Assembly (NCBI GenBank): GCA_034509735.1
Contig: JACGWO010000008.1
Span: 10,241,864-10,305,863, forward strand
Reading direction: 5' to 3'
Length of the DNA stretch: 64,000 nt
Source: Sesamum alatum
Taxonomy: Eukaryota > Streptophyta > Magnoliopsida > Lamiales > Pedaliaceae
The notes beneath the pieces were generated by a model. It saw only the letters and a list, made by a program, of their open reading frames with translations, searched no databases and had not been told where the DNA came from. Shown one piece after another: positions 11,443-23,706 of this stretch (the stretch's first letter is position 1; the number at the start of each line of letters is the position of its first letter). Position numbers and translations under genes: made by a program.

Positions 11443-11688
11443 ATATTGTTTATGGTTGCAGCTGCAAGCTCTCACCACCCCCAAAAGCCAAAACCTTAAT
11501 TAGTATTGTACAAACCTAACAACGAAAAATTGTATATTGAATACACTTGTTCTATAATTAGTTTGATCCATCAGATCTGGTTCGATCAAAAAAATTTCAT
11601 ATTATTTATTGTTGCAGCTGCAGGCTCTCACCACCCCCAAAAGTCAAAACCTTAACTAGCACTGCACAAACCCAACAGCGAAAAATTG
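11385..11688 (+). repeat. Tandem duplication upstream of the RING-H2 gene
   Basis: Two copies of roughly 145-150 bases (about 11385-11532 and 11545-11688) share GTTGCAGCTGCA, CTCTCACCACCCCCAAAAG, CAAAACCTTAA and CGAAAAATTG. Each copy starts inside the right half of the 180-bp miniature element, so the duplication came after that insertion. The second copy ends about 50 bases before the TATA box of the RING gene. Confidence 0.8.
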
Positions 11689-11735
11689 CACGTTGACTTC
11701 ATACCCATCATCATCATTTCCCCATTTCCTTCTTC

Positions 11736-11743
11736 TATATAAA
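11736..11743 (+). promoter_or_regulatory. TATA box of the RING-H2 gene
   Basis: TATATAAA in the context TTCTATATAAAGGG, about 120 bases before the chosen ATG at 11864. That leaves a 5' UTR of roughly 90 bases. This position also argues against the upstream ATG at 11693, which would precede the core promoter. Confidence 0.7.
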
Positions 11744-11863
11744 GGGAACCCCACTCCCCGTTTTTCTTCGCTCTTCATCTCCGCAAATCAACACTGTTTC
11801 TTACATACTCATCATCAAAATCTGTCCGAGAAAGCAGCCTCGTCATCAAGAACAATCAAGATC

Positions 11864-12355
11864 ATGATTTGCCTGTACGCAGAAACACAATTATCCACTT
11901 TCACTTTGATCCTATACTCTTGTATATGGATCCCGTTTCTCAAAATAACCCAGGCTTTTCTCAGTTTCTTCACCTTTCTCGTCGACCCGCACCGTCAATC
12001 CAGCAGCAGTAGCTGCGACGATCAGAACCTGGAGTGGGAGCTGGATCTTCAAGTCTCCCGGTTTCAAGAACTGGAGGTCATTAATGGAGGAGAAGCGAGT
12101 GATCATCATCGTCATGACGAAACGTGCTCGATTTGCTTGACGGAGTTCGAGCAAGAGGAGTTGGTGAACAAACTGCCGAAATGCGGGCACGTATTTCACG
12201 TGGGGTGCCTGGAGAAATGGCTGGACCGATGCCAGTTTACCTGCCCGCTTTGCAGGTCTTTGCTGTTGCATGTTCGTTCTTCTTCGCCATGCAAACCATG
12301 GCCTTCTTCTCCCTTCTGCATCAATCTGCCCCCTAATAATTCCTATGATTCTTGA
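11864..12355 (+). CDS. RING-H2 finger E3 ubiquitin ligase, membrane-anchored, 163 aa
   Basis: Intronless gene for a probable RING-H2 ubiquitin ligase, which would recruit an E2 enzyme and ubiquitinate a substrate that cannot be named here. A hydrophobic segment spans residues about 11-40, then a Ser and acidic linker, then a C3H2C3 RING at residues 88-130: C88, C91, C107, H109, H112, C115, C127 and C130 are all present, with KLPKCGHVFH and CPLCR as typical signatures. Size and layout match the small Arabidopsis XERICO/RHA2 group, known for abscisic acid responses; that assignment is by resemblance only. The ATG at 11864 was chosen because a TATA box lies at 11736. A longer frame from 11693 would add 57 residues but starts upstream of it. 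A miniature element begins 141 bases after the stop. Confidence 0.88.
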   Translation: MICLYAETQLSTFTLILYSCIWIPFLKITQAFLSFFTFLVDPHRQSSSSSCDDQNLEWELDLQVSRFQELEVINGGEASDHHRHDETCSICLTEFEQEELVNKLPKCGHVFHVGCLEKWLDRCQFTCPLCRSLLLHVRSSSPCKPWPSSPFCINLPPNNSYDS

Positions 12356-12495
12356 TTTCATTCTTGGGGATGTATTCATAGAGATGTATATATACATGAT
12401 TCGACCAATTTTTGTTGTCATGTTAATTACTCAGAGGAGAACGGATAATTGATATTAGGATGCAATGCAATGATTTTTTGTGGAGTTAATCTTAA

Positions 12496-12882
12496 GGGTG
12501 AATTACATCCACTTTCTCTTAAATTTTGCATAATTATAAATACCTCCTCGAGGTTTATAATTTTTAATCAAAGCCCACCATTTTGCCCTTAAATTTTTAG
12601 CTAACTTGTAGAAATATCAACTGAGGAAATTGCGTTATTGCTTCTCTATGTAAAAAGACTTAAGAATTCTCTCCCTACACATTATAGTCCAAAAAAATTT
12701 AAAAAAATTTAAGAATAATTCAATTTGCATAAGGGCATTTTGGTCAGTTCACCCATAAATATTGAGGAAAATGGGTTATTTGTTAAATGGTTACAGACCT
12801 CATGAGGTATTTATAATTTTTCAAAGGACAAAAAATATTTGTAATTATGTCAAATTTGATGGGAAGCCACTATAATTTACCC
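12496..12882. mobile_element. Mutator-type MITE downstream of the RING-H2 gene, 387 bp
   Basis: The termini GGGTGAATTACATCC and ATAATTTACCC are inverted, with 9-bp flanks TAATCTTAA and TAATTTTAA (one mismatch). It belongs with the element at 6268-6695. It lies about 140 bases past the RING stop codon, so it may contribute to that transcript's 3' end. Confidence 0.75.
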
Positions 12883-13140
12883 TAATTTTAATTTGTCAAA
12901 CATTAATCTTCATTGAATGCCCCTTTCCAGGGTAGTGTGGACTTCAGCTTTTTTTCATATGTTTTATGTATTTAAAATGAGAGAAAATGTTGGTAGTTTA
13001 TTTAAAAATGGGGTTTTGACTTGCGCCATTTCGCAAGCTGATAAGGTCGTGTCAACTTCTTCTATTATTGGGGAAGACTTTTAAGCAAAGCCCACACCAC
13101 CTGAATACATCTCATGTCTGAAAATCAACATCTATACTAT

Positions 13141-16133
13141 TACAAAAGAGAATTCTATTATCGTACTAATTTTGGAATTGTCAAATTTACTCTTCAATTC
13201 ACTCAATCTTTTTTAAAATTTTTTTTGATCATAATAGTAATTTAAATTTTTTTCAATAAACCCACCATTAAAATTTATATTTTCTCTCTCCCCTCACCAA
13301 TCCCACTTCTCCCAAAACTCTTCCCACGTTTGTTTTCTCTACCAAACTAACCATTTGTAATTTCATGGTTTTAGTTTCTAAAAGTTAGAATATCTTTTGT
13401 GTAATTTAGTAGATAATTTGGCTAATGCTAAAATTCTTCATGCACGTACGCCAAGGATTCGCAATTTTGCCCAAGTCGGTAATTGCTATACCTGTAGAGA
13501 TCAGGTAAATTTTTTTATTCCATGTTACTTGGTGATTTTGATGGTTAGAAGTCAATCTAGGTTGACTGTAGCATTAAGCGTGGGCACGCTTAGTGGAAAT
13601 TTTGAATTTGTCACTCTTTTCCACTTGATTCCTCAAATGCCTCCAAATATCATTCTTAGTTTCAATTCACCATCCTTTACTCCTTACAAGATGTATTTTC
13701 TAAAAATATAATAAATCCACATGATTAGGAGTAATTAGTCCTTAAAATAAGGTATTTATAAGCATCAAATCATGACAGATTACACGTTTATCACTGGCAA
13801 TGTTACGAACGCTATCATCGAAGAATATCTAAGAAAGAAAAAGAAAAGTCCGTTCAATCTTTTGCTGTGCTATGCAGTTGAATGGAATGTGTTGCATGTG
13901 CTTCGTCTGCGTTCGTGAAAATCTGCAGCCAGAAAATAACAGGTACTTAAGATTTGCCATTTGCATGCATGTCTGTTTGAATTGAATAATTTGAACATTT
14001 ATCCCCACCCCACCCTCCAAAAGAAGTTCAAATATTTGAATTCGTCATACTATTTTCTGTTGGGGCATGGATAATACGAGATGTCGTAGCAGTGGGTCAG
14101 GTTTTAGCAGCTCATACGGTAATCTACCATGAACATAAGCATGAAACTCATCGTTATCAAATTTATATCCAAGTGCCTGCAAGAAATGACAAAGGCGTAA
14201 GTTTCTAAGTGGCCGTAGAAATTAAGTCCATCTACCTTGGATCTTCTTGATTATCATGGTGCAATATGAATGAACTCTATTAATATTATATTGTGCTCTC
14301 AATTAAAATCAAAAGTTGATTTTGAGCAAGTCTTCATTATTCGATGTCATGTTTCATTTCGTTAGAAGTTAGTGCTTTGGTTTATCTTTTTTCGAATTAA
14401 ATAGTTGGTAATATAATTATCATGGTGTAACACTTCACCTTTCATGCACTTGGTGATTTTTCCTTTTATTTTGCAATCTCCTAGCCCATAGTGGGTTGAG
14501 AAAAATAAATAAGTTGTAATGTGGTTATTAAGATTAATTGAATTACTATTATAATTTTTTTTAAGAAATGAAATGAAATAAAGTGTACGACAAAAGGAGT
14601 TTTTTCTATAATAGTAAGTGTAAATATATTTGTCTTAGATGTATTTTCTTTGAGCATATAACATGGACTAACTTCACTTGAAAATGTTGTCTTGGGTACA
14701 TAAATGTGTAATTTGTCTGATTTTAATTACATTGTCAGCATGGTTCTTTGTTTTTTAACACCGAAAAGGATTAAGTTATATGCTCGTTGAGTTTGAAATT
14801 TTCAAAACAATGGGGATAGCTTGACTCTTTGCTCAAGTTTTATTTCTTTGTTTACCGTCTCAAAATTGATCAAATGATTAATTTTATCAAAATAAAATAT
14901 ATGGAGAGTGAGATTAATGTCATAATTTGTCAACTTTTTCAGTGGAGTGCGAGTTGACTAGCAGGAGTAAGGGTTGAAGCTAGCTTTCTTCGAGATTTTC
15001 TGAAGTTTCATTGAGTTCCAGGTTTGAAACGATTATTATCTTTTTCGATTTTCTGCTTTACATGCCTTTGTTAAGGGGATATTTTCTTTTTCTTTTCTTT
15101 TTTGACACAATTCAGGGGTTTCTACTATTACTACTACTACTTGATTTTTTGGTTTAGATATTTTGTTTCATAGGAAAAAAAATCCTATTTGAATTAGGCA
15201 ATAAAAATATAAGTGAATTTTACGAAAAAGAATGTGTAATTTGAATAGTTGAGTTATTAATTTAACAGTTTTATCTAAATATCCCATTTTAATGTGATTT
15301 TGTAGTGTTACTTTGAAAACTAGCAACATCTACATATTTTCTAAATTTAAAATTATAAATAACTATCAAAGTTTGTTATGAAATAATTTGGTTAGTTACT
15401 AAGTAAAAATAAAATAAAATAATCATAAATAATTAATGGGATATTAAAATAAATAAACGATGGAAAAAATAATATCTTGAATCAAGAAAACTAAGATGAG
15501 AGATATGGAAGGACAATATTAAACAAATAAATAGGTTAGTGGAAAAATGATTTGGAATTATCTTTTTAAATTGGGGTAATTTTATCAATACTAGAGTTAT
15601 GTAGTACACTCGATGCATGTGTGAAAACATTTAATTAAACTTTTAATAAATAAAACAAAATGAATATAAATTGAAATATAATCAAGAGATTAAAGAAAGT
15701 TTGAGAGAAAACAATAACACATAAAAATGTCTGAGATAAAAATATATAATTTTGAAAGAGAAAATTTGAAGTGAGAGAAAGAAAAATAAAAATAGCAAGC
15801 AATAAATAATTATTTACAAAGATAGTTTTGTCATTGGAGATAGTGGTTGTGGGTTTAGAAGAGTGGGTAGGTGGGAGTTAATATATAAATTAATAAATTA
15901 CATTAAATATTAAAATTGATATACCAAAGTAATTGAGACACCAATTCACACATCTTCAATTATATATACTATAGATATTAAAAAGCACACCAATAGGTCA
16001 TTGATGCTTTATTAATACTATAGATTTGATAAAGAGATAATTTTAGTTAATTACGTACTTTTCTATGCCCTTTGCTCTAGAGCCCACATGACATGGTGCT
16101 TCAAACTAAAATATTAGGAGGATAACACAAATA
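13141..16133. other. Non-coding left part of the Helitron
   Basis: AT-rich, no domain recognised. The open frames at 13397-13711 and 13829-14020 have no family signature. The last 160 bases carry two minus-strand Helitron-like 5' ends (TCTATAGTAT at complement 15975 and 16024). Confidence 0.45.
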
Positions 16134-19100
16134 ATGGAATCAGAACCATCAATGCAAGACTTACTAGTTGCATCTGCTGAAGATGAAAGTAGAAGAGAAA
16201 GACATCGAGTTCGTGATAGAGAGAGAAGGCAATCAATGAGTACTGAAGAGCGAGAAAACTACCTTACAAGAAGGCGCCGATATTATCAGATGCAAAGAGC
16301 AAGAATTTCAAGTACTGGAGCACTTGGAGGTGAAGAAATTTCAAATGTGGTGTCTCTTAAATCATTAGTTTGTGTAATTTTTGTTTATATCAACTTAAGA
16401 TTATAACTCCTTATGTTGAATGAATCAATATTGGAATAATGGACATATCAACTATGGCCGTCAACTGTGGACAAAAGGGTCATTTGACGTTCTCAAATAT
16501 ATTTTCACTTAAAATCAAATTCAATTTAAAAAATCTCATTTTAAGTTTCAACTTTTTTGATAAATTACATGTGGTACGTGTCTACATAATATTATAGTAG
16601 TTAATATATTATCGTAAAAGTAACATTAAGTAAATTATTAATCTTCATATTACTCTATCTTTACACGTTAGTACTCATTTAATAGCCAACAAAACATTTT
16701 ATGAGTTAGTTGATTCTTGCTTTCAAGTATCCGTTCGTCTTACAACTAGAGGGAGAAGTCGTTTGACTCCTTTGAATTATACAATATTTCTTTTCAATAT
16801 GGATCCAGCTAACCAATATACAGGGTCTACTTCAAGCACTTCTACTTTACATAGACAAGGTAATTATTATTATTATTATTATTAGTAATAAAATATTATT
16901 TTAGATTATCACATGTTTATAACTTTATATTATTATTTTAATACGCTTAAAATTTTATTTTTGAATTCAATTTTTTGAATATTTTTTGACATTGAAAACT
17001 AACCGAACTTCCTAATATAGGTCTTAACAGAACTATTGGAACTAATCGTAATGTAGACACAAACGTTGGTTCTATTAGCAGACGTGACAACATGAGCCAT
17101 GATTTTAGTCATAGATCAGGACTTAATTGTGCGAGAGATTTTCATGAAAGGCAACAAAATCCTCGGTTACTGCTTCCAACTCCAATAATTTGTCACCATT
17201 GTCAAGCAAAGTTATTTCATGGAGAGACACAAAATTTTTGGTGTAATGGAGGAAAAATAGCTTTGCCACAAATACCGGTGCCTTCAGAGCTTTACAATCT
17301 CTTTACTGATCAATCTGCTGAGGGTAGAATATTTAGACAGAACATTCGTGCATTTAATCATGTTTTTTCATTTACCTCATTGGGTGCTAAATTGGATGAA
17401 AGTGTAGCTGGTCGCCAGGGTGTTTATGCCTTCAAAGCTCATGGAACTATATATCATAAGATTGGTACATTATTGCCCGTCCCTGAGACGAGACCAAGAT
17501 ACATTCAAATCTTTATTTATGACACGGAGCATGAGACTGACAATCGATTATTGGAGAATGATAGATTGGATAGAGAATTAGTTGATAAGATTAAGCGCAT
17601 ACTTGATGCGCATAATCCTTTTGTTCAAACATTACGTCAACTTGCTCGACACGATGATATACTTAACTGTAAGTTACTGATCAAGAAGCGACCTTCCGCA
17701 CACAGCCGATACACACTTCCAACTGCATCACAGGTTGCAGCTATTATAGTTGGTGGTGATGAAGTGGTAGATGTAACTAACAGGGATATAATTGTTCAAA
17801 CAATTGGGGGTCAACTAATGAATATCAAGGAATTTTCAGGCTATTATGATCCTTTGCAATACCCCCTACTACTTCTTTATGAAACATATGGATCGGACAG
17901 TGACTGTCGTACATCTGATGGTACTAGAGTCACTTGCTGCAACTATTATGCATATATGTTGTAGGTACTATTTAATTATTAATTATTTTTTATAGTTATC
18001 AGTAACAACTTATAGTTCTCAAATTTTGTTATGAATCACATCAGATTCGGATGCATCATCCGTAAATCCTTTTGTATGGAGGTCGTCTGCTAAAACAGTA
18101 TGCTGTTGATAATTATGTGAAGATTGAAACTCAAAAGCTTAAATTCATAAGAACACATCAATAAGAAATTAGAGCTGAACTATATCAAGGTCTTCAAGAT
18201 TGTTTAAATGCTGGAGAAAATGATGCTGGTAATAAGATGAGTTTTTTTTGTTATACAATATATTTACTTTATTATATGATTATATTTTCATTTCTCAATA
18301 AAATTGATATAGGGAATGTGGGACGTCGTGCAATTTTGCCGTAATCATTTGTTGGAAGTCCTCGAGATATGTATCAATGGTACTAATATGCAATGTCAGT
18401 GGTTCAAAAATTTGGTAAACCAGATTTGTTCATTACGATGACATGCAATCCATCATGGGAAGAAATACAAAATGAGCTTAAGCCTGGACAAACACCTCAA
18501 GATCGGCCCGATTTGTTGGCTAGGATTTTTCGAACCAAATTTGAAGAGCTAAAGAAGATATCTACACCAAAGGTGTTCTTGGAAAAGTCGTATCACATGT
18601 TCATGTAATTGAGTTTCAAAAACGAGGCTTACCTCATGCTCATATATTGGTCATCCTAGATGAAAACGACAAGCTCAATACACCAGATGATTATGATTGC
18701 ATAGTTCGAGCAGAGATTCCTGACAAGGATGTCGAACCTATGTTGTATGAAGCTGTTATAAGACACATGATACATGGACCATGCAGAGAGATGAATCTCA
18801 ATGCTCCTTCCATGAAAAATGGAACTTGCAAGAAGAATTATCCGAAAGCATTTGCGCCCTGCACCATACAAGGAAGTGATTTTTATCTGATATATCGACG
18901 TCGTGATGATGGCAGGAGTATTGCCTTGGATCGTAATTGCGATGTTGTCATTGATAATAGGTGGGTGGTCCCATATAATCCATGGCTATTGTTGAAGTAC
19001 CATTGTCATATTAATGTTGAGATCTGTAGCAACATAAAAAGTATAAAATACTTATATAAATATTTCTATAAGGGACCTGACTGTGTTGCATTTGAGGTTC

Positions 19101-21385
19101 ACCCAGGGCCAAATTATGATGAAATTAGTCAATACGTTGATGGAAGATGGATTTGTGCACCAGAGACACTGTGGAAGATATATAAGTTTCCAATGAGCAA
19201 AATATATCCATCAGTTGTGCGACTACAAATTCACCTCCCAAGCATGCAACAGGTTCAGTTTTATAGTTTTCAAAGGATTTCTGATGTTCTATCAGATGAA
19301 CGAAATTCTCGGACTATGTTAACTGAATTTTTTAAAGTTTACAATGAAGGCCAAGAACCTAACCAATATTTGTACAGCGAATTCCCCAAGTACTACAGAT
19401 GGATGTCAACGGAAAAGGTTTGGCAGAAAAGAAGATCCCAACAGAAAGTCATTGGTCGGATACATGTTGTATCACCAAATGAAGGAGAAAGGTTTTATTT
19501 GCGTCTTCTACTCAATCATATTAGAGGACCTAATCATTTGATGATCTGTTGATAGCAAATAATGTGCATTATCCGACATTTAAGCAAGCTGCTAAAAAAT
19601 GTAGTCTTCTTGAAGAGGATGATAGTATTCGTTAGTGTTTAATTGAAGCAAGTGCTATTCGAATGCCTTCAGCTCTCAGGAGGTTGTTTGCCACAATCTT
19701 ACTTTATTATCAACCAACAGGGTAGACAATTGTGGCAAGAAAATTATCCCTACATGATTGAAGATTATCCTTCATCAAGTTCCACAAATAGTGTCTTAAT
19801 TTTGAACAGGCTTTTACATGACATTAACTGTATATTTCTGCAATATAAAAGGAGTTTGAAAGAGTTTGATTTACCTCACATTGCTGAAGACTATCAAGAT
19901 TTGAGAAGCATCTCCAATCTAATAGAAGATGAACTAACCATACTCATCTCACTTGATGATCTTAATATTGTCAGTAAACTTAATCCAGGTCAATTGCAGG
20001 CATTTAATATCATCAAGCATGCAATCATGAGAAAACAGAGTGAGACATTCTTCATTGATGGCCCTGGTGGTACTGGCAGAACATTCTTATATCGGGTGTT
20101 ACTTGCAAGTTTTCGCAATGTTGGGTCCATAATGGTAGCTACCGCAACGTCAGGCATTGCAGCAATCCAACTACCGGGTGGTAGAACAGTACATTCAAGA
20201 CTTAAGATACCAATTAAGTTGGATTCGAGCTCTGGGTGCAATTTCAGCAAACAATCTGAAGTATGCCAACTATTAGATCGCGCATCAGCAATCATTTGGG
20301 ATGAGGCACCAATGGCAGATAGAAAAGAAATTGAAACCATGGACCGAACTCTAAGAGAAATGTTTGGGGTTATTTGCCGTTTGGTGGTAAGATTATGATA
20401 TTAGGAGGTGATTTTTGTCAAGTTGTACCTGTTGTTGTCGGAGGCACAAGGTCACAAGCTGTGAAAGCAAGCATTGTGGAGTCATACTTATGGTCCAGTA
20501 TTAAAGTTCTTCACTTGGCAGACAACATTAGAGCACATAATGATCAGAGCTTTTCTGAATTTTTGTTGCGCATTGGTAGTGGAGAAGAACCTATAATGGA
20601 AGATAACATGATAAGAATTCCCAACTCAATGACTATACCATTTGAAAGTGAGCATTAATTGATCATCAGATTGAATGTACTTTTCCAAATCTAGGTTCAC
20701 ATACTTATGATCCTGAGTATATGATGGATAGAGCGCTAATAACTCCACTGAATGAAGATGTTAACAAGTTACATGAAAGGGTGCTTCAAGCTTTCACCGG
20801 CGAGGAAAAAGTTACATATTATTCATTTGATTCTGTGTCCGAGGATATGAAGAATTTGTACTTACCAGAATTCCTGAACTCCCTGTCGCCCGGTAATCTC
20901 CCACCACACAAATTGACTCTAAAGAAGGGTGCCCCCATTATGCTTCTCAGAAACATTGATCCAAAAATTAGACTTTGTAATGGCACCAGACTAATTTATC
21001 GCAGATTTGGTAAAAATGTGATTGATGTAGAAGTTTTGACGGGACAATTCAAGGGAACAAGGGTTTTTCTACCACGCATTCCTTTAAAGACATCAAAGAT
21101 GCAAAAATGCCTTTCGAAATGATACGAAGACAATTTCCTTTTAGATTGAGCTTTGCGTTGACAATTAATAAATCTCAAGGGCAAACAATACCAAATGTTG
21201 GAATTTATTTGTCGGACCACGTTTTCAGTCATGGCCAGTTGTATGTTGCTCTTTCACGAGGAGTTTCTGAAAGAACCACTAAAGTGTTGGTTACAAAGGG
21301 AAAAACAAGTGAGACTGAAGGGATCTACACAAGAAATGTGGTTTTTCACCAAATTTTTGGAAGATTGCGAAGTCATCGTAACTGA
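16134..21385 (+). pseudogene. Helitron replication initiator-helicase (RepHel), degraded
   Basis: Remains of the protein that drives rolling-circle transposition. Pieces in order: a basic N terminus (16134-16406); an N-terminal domain with a CHHC-type motif (17092-17964); the Rep nuclease start PDLFITMTCNP (18393-18608); the HUH metal motif in GLPHAHIL (about 18630-18650); the tyrosine motif IKYLYKYFYKG (about 19050); and a PIF1-type helicase (19643-21385). The helicase has Walker A GPGGTGRT, Walker B IIWDEAP and the C-terminal motifs ALTINKSQGQT and YVALSRG. Several breaks are visible: stops where the family reads through (for example after YYAYML, RTHQ, RAILP and DDSIR) and frameshifts near 18580, 19535 and 19720. 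The invariant Walker A lysine is arginine, so even an unbroken copy would be expected to lack ATPase activity. Some gaps may be true introns. Confidence 0.88.
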
Positions 21386-21962
21386 GAGGTACAATATGAG
21401 CTTTACAAACTAAATATATTTTATACATTATATATTCTTACTTCAGATTTTTTGATGATGCAGGTATATTTGAATGCCTAGTGATCTAATATTTGCTAAG
21501 GTTTAGCTCAAGTATCCACATTTTGCACAGGTTTTAATATAGATTGTTCTTCTCTTTCTATACATTTTTTTTTCCATTTTTCTATGAGGAAAAGTACTAA
21601 ATTGTTATTTTTTGAAAATGCAGATTATGGAGACTTTTATAATTAGGATGATCAACTACCAAGACCAAAAGAAGTGATGCGCACATGTGTTATCTTCTTC
21701 TTTTTTTTTTCTTTCTTTTTTTTTTGAAATTTTGAACAATGTCTATATGTGTTTTGATTGTTTTTATAGTATGAGTTATTAACTAATCTTACATTCTAAT
21801 GGTTGTGCGATATTTAAAGTATGATATAGTATTTCAAAAAATGAGTTAGAATTAAAGAATTTACGAATATGCAATGCACTAAATTATAATTGTACAATTT
21901 TTTGTTTACAAACAAAAGAATTTTTATGCTTATTTATATTTACACTTCAAAATATTATGTTT

Positions 21963-22258
21963 GCGGGGACCGCGTGCGATGGCTACTATTATTGTAAAAG
22001 AAAAGGTTGTTTTCTTCTAATAATGACGGTTATCTCATGCTTTTATTACTTCTTTTAAATTTTGGATGCCAAAACAAAACTAAATTTTAAAATTAAAAGT
22101 TTGTATTTATCCTTAAAAATTCTAATAAATACAATTATTCAACTTAAAATTTAGTTTTGTTTTGAAGGGCAACTTTTTTTGAAAAGAAGTGATTGATATA
22201 TGATATAACCACCATTTATTAGAGGAAAACAATATTTTCTTCTATAATAGTATAAATA
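21963..22258. repeat. Internal Helitron-like 3' hairpin and head-to-head inverted 5' ends
   Basis: A hairpin GCGG-GGA-CCGC (21963-21973) followed by GTGCGATGGCTA looks like a second Helitron 3' end. Directly after it comes CTACTATTATTGTAAAAG, like a Helitron 5' start. Near 22235-22258 the same kind of start appears on the other strand. The two are arms of one inverted repeat: GGTTGTTTTCTTCTAATAA against the complement of a TTATTAGAGGAAAACAATA stretch, continuing about 90 bases inward. Confidence 0.55.
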
Positions 22259-22477
22259 GATTATGCTCATCCATTAAGTATTTTTATAAATTAATTTTAT
22301 AAAATATTTTAAATTAATAAATATATGATTAATGATCTACTAAAATTCGATGTAAAATAGATCATATACGTACTAAAAGTGACCAAAATATGTAATTTAA
22401 ACACACTAATTAATATATCTTAATATTTTTATCAATTTTTTTATTTGCTCACGCATCGCGTGTGCACGGATTGCTAG

Positions 22478-22999
22478 TTTCCTTAAGAAATAACACCCTG
22501 AAAAATCTGGATTGAATTTTCTGTTACAATCTCAATTATATAAATCTTCTATTTCATTTAACACAGACAACTTAAAGTAAAATACATGATATCATTCATG
22601 TACACGTGTCATATAAAAATAAAATAAAACTTGCTACAAAAGTTCCATTTCACTGAAAATCTAGAATAAGCAGATTTGAGCATCATCTTCCAACAATGTC
22701 CGTTGCTTGAAACCAAAAAGGTTTAATTATTGTATTTTTAGTCCTGTAATAATAGACATTAGATATTTTGGTCTTGTAAACTTGTAGAAATTTAGAATTG
22801 TATGTTTTTAATTTTTGCAATTTGAGGACAAAATTGACTTGAATTTTCAAAATTGATCGAAAAATGATGAAAGTTGACCGAAAAGTGAAAATTATTGGGA
22901 AAGACTTTTAATCAAGCCCACCAAAAGAATACTTTTCATAACTGGAACTCAGTGTTTCCCTCGTAAATATATACACCCTGGAACCTTTAATAAGCAATA
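22478..22999. other. Intergenic with one copy of a dispersed repeat
   Basis: No gene. The segment about 22685-22870 (AAAAAGGTTTAATT, then ATGTTTTTAATTTTTGC, then AGGACAAAA) has a second direct copy at about 23285-23440, on the far side of the miniature element at 23000-23255. Confidence 0.5.
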
Positions 23000-23255
23000 G
23001 TATAAATTACAATGACATCTCTTGAGGTTATACCAAAATACACAAATATTCTTTATTTTTATTAAAATTATAGTTATACCCCCTGAGGTTGTAATTGTAT
23101 TACAACTACACCCCCTATTCAAAGGCAAAGTTTACACTAATATCTCCTGAAAAATATTACACTAACACCCCTTAGGGGGTAGCTGTAATTTTGCAAAAGA
23201 CAGGGGGTGTTTGTGTAATTAGGCTTAACTTCAGGGGTGTCAATATAATTTACCC
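23000..23255. mobile_element. Mutator-type MITE, 256 bp
   Basis: Ends GTATAAATTACAATGACATC and the inverse GGTGTCAATATAATTTACCC, with a perfect 9-bp duplication TAAGCAATA (22991-22999 and 23256-23264). It is non-coding. Confidence 0.85.
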
Positions 23256-23706
23256 TAAGCAATATTGAGCATTATCCAACAATTAAGTTGATCATGTTCG
23301 TTGTTTGAGACTAAAAAGGTTTAATTGCATTCTTACTCCCGTAATTATAGATATTTAGCATATTGATCCTTACTAGTGTAGAAATTTAGTCATGTATGTT
23401 TTTAATTTTTGCTATTTCAGGACAAAAACTTTGAAAATTCCAGCAAATTTGTCCTAAAATCGTGAAAATAGAAAACATACATGACAAAATTACTACCCTA
23501 AAAGCAACCGCCCAAAATGTCAAAAGGCATAATTACGGAACCAGAAAAGCATTTTATAAGCCAAACTAAAAAATATCAGTAGCTTGTGGGTGATTTTCAC
23601 CACAGATTTTAGCTTCTAGTAACTTATGTGATCCAAACATCAGATATTCACATTGTTACAGCTTAAGATACTGATATTCAACTCAGATGTTTCTTCTTGC
23701 ATGCTT

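Larger units (their letters stand above)
13131..22477 (+). mobile_element. Helitron, about 9.3 kb, both termini present
   Basis: The 5' end is TCTATACTATTACAAAAG, preceded by A at 13130. The 3' end is CTAG at 22474-22477, followed by T. Eleven bases before CTAG is a perfect hairpin, CACGC-ATC-GCGTG (22450-22462). Insertion between A and T, a TC start, a CTAG end and a subterminal hairpin are the defining marks of Helitrons. The element carries a decayed Rep/helicase gene at about 16134-21385. It also contains extra Helitron-like termini near 15975, 16024 and 21963-22258, so it may be a composite. Confidence 0.85.

Noticed and set aside
11912..12421. 169-codon minus-strand open frame
   Set aside because: Antisense of the RING-H2 gene, whose plus strand has all eight zinc ligands.
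13397..14020. Open frames of 104 and 63 codons in the Helitron's left part
   Set aside because: No RPA-like or other domain and AT-driven composition; not enough to call genes.
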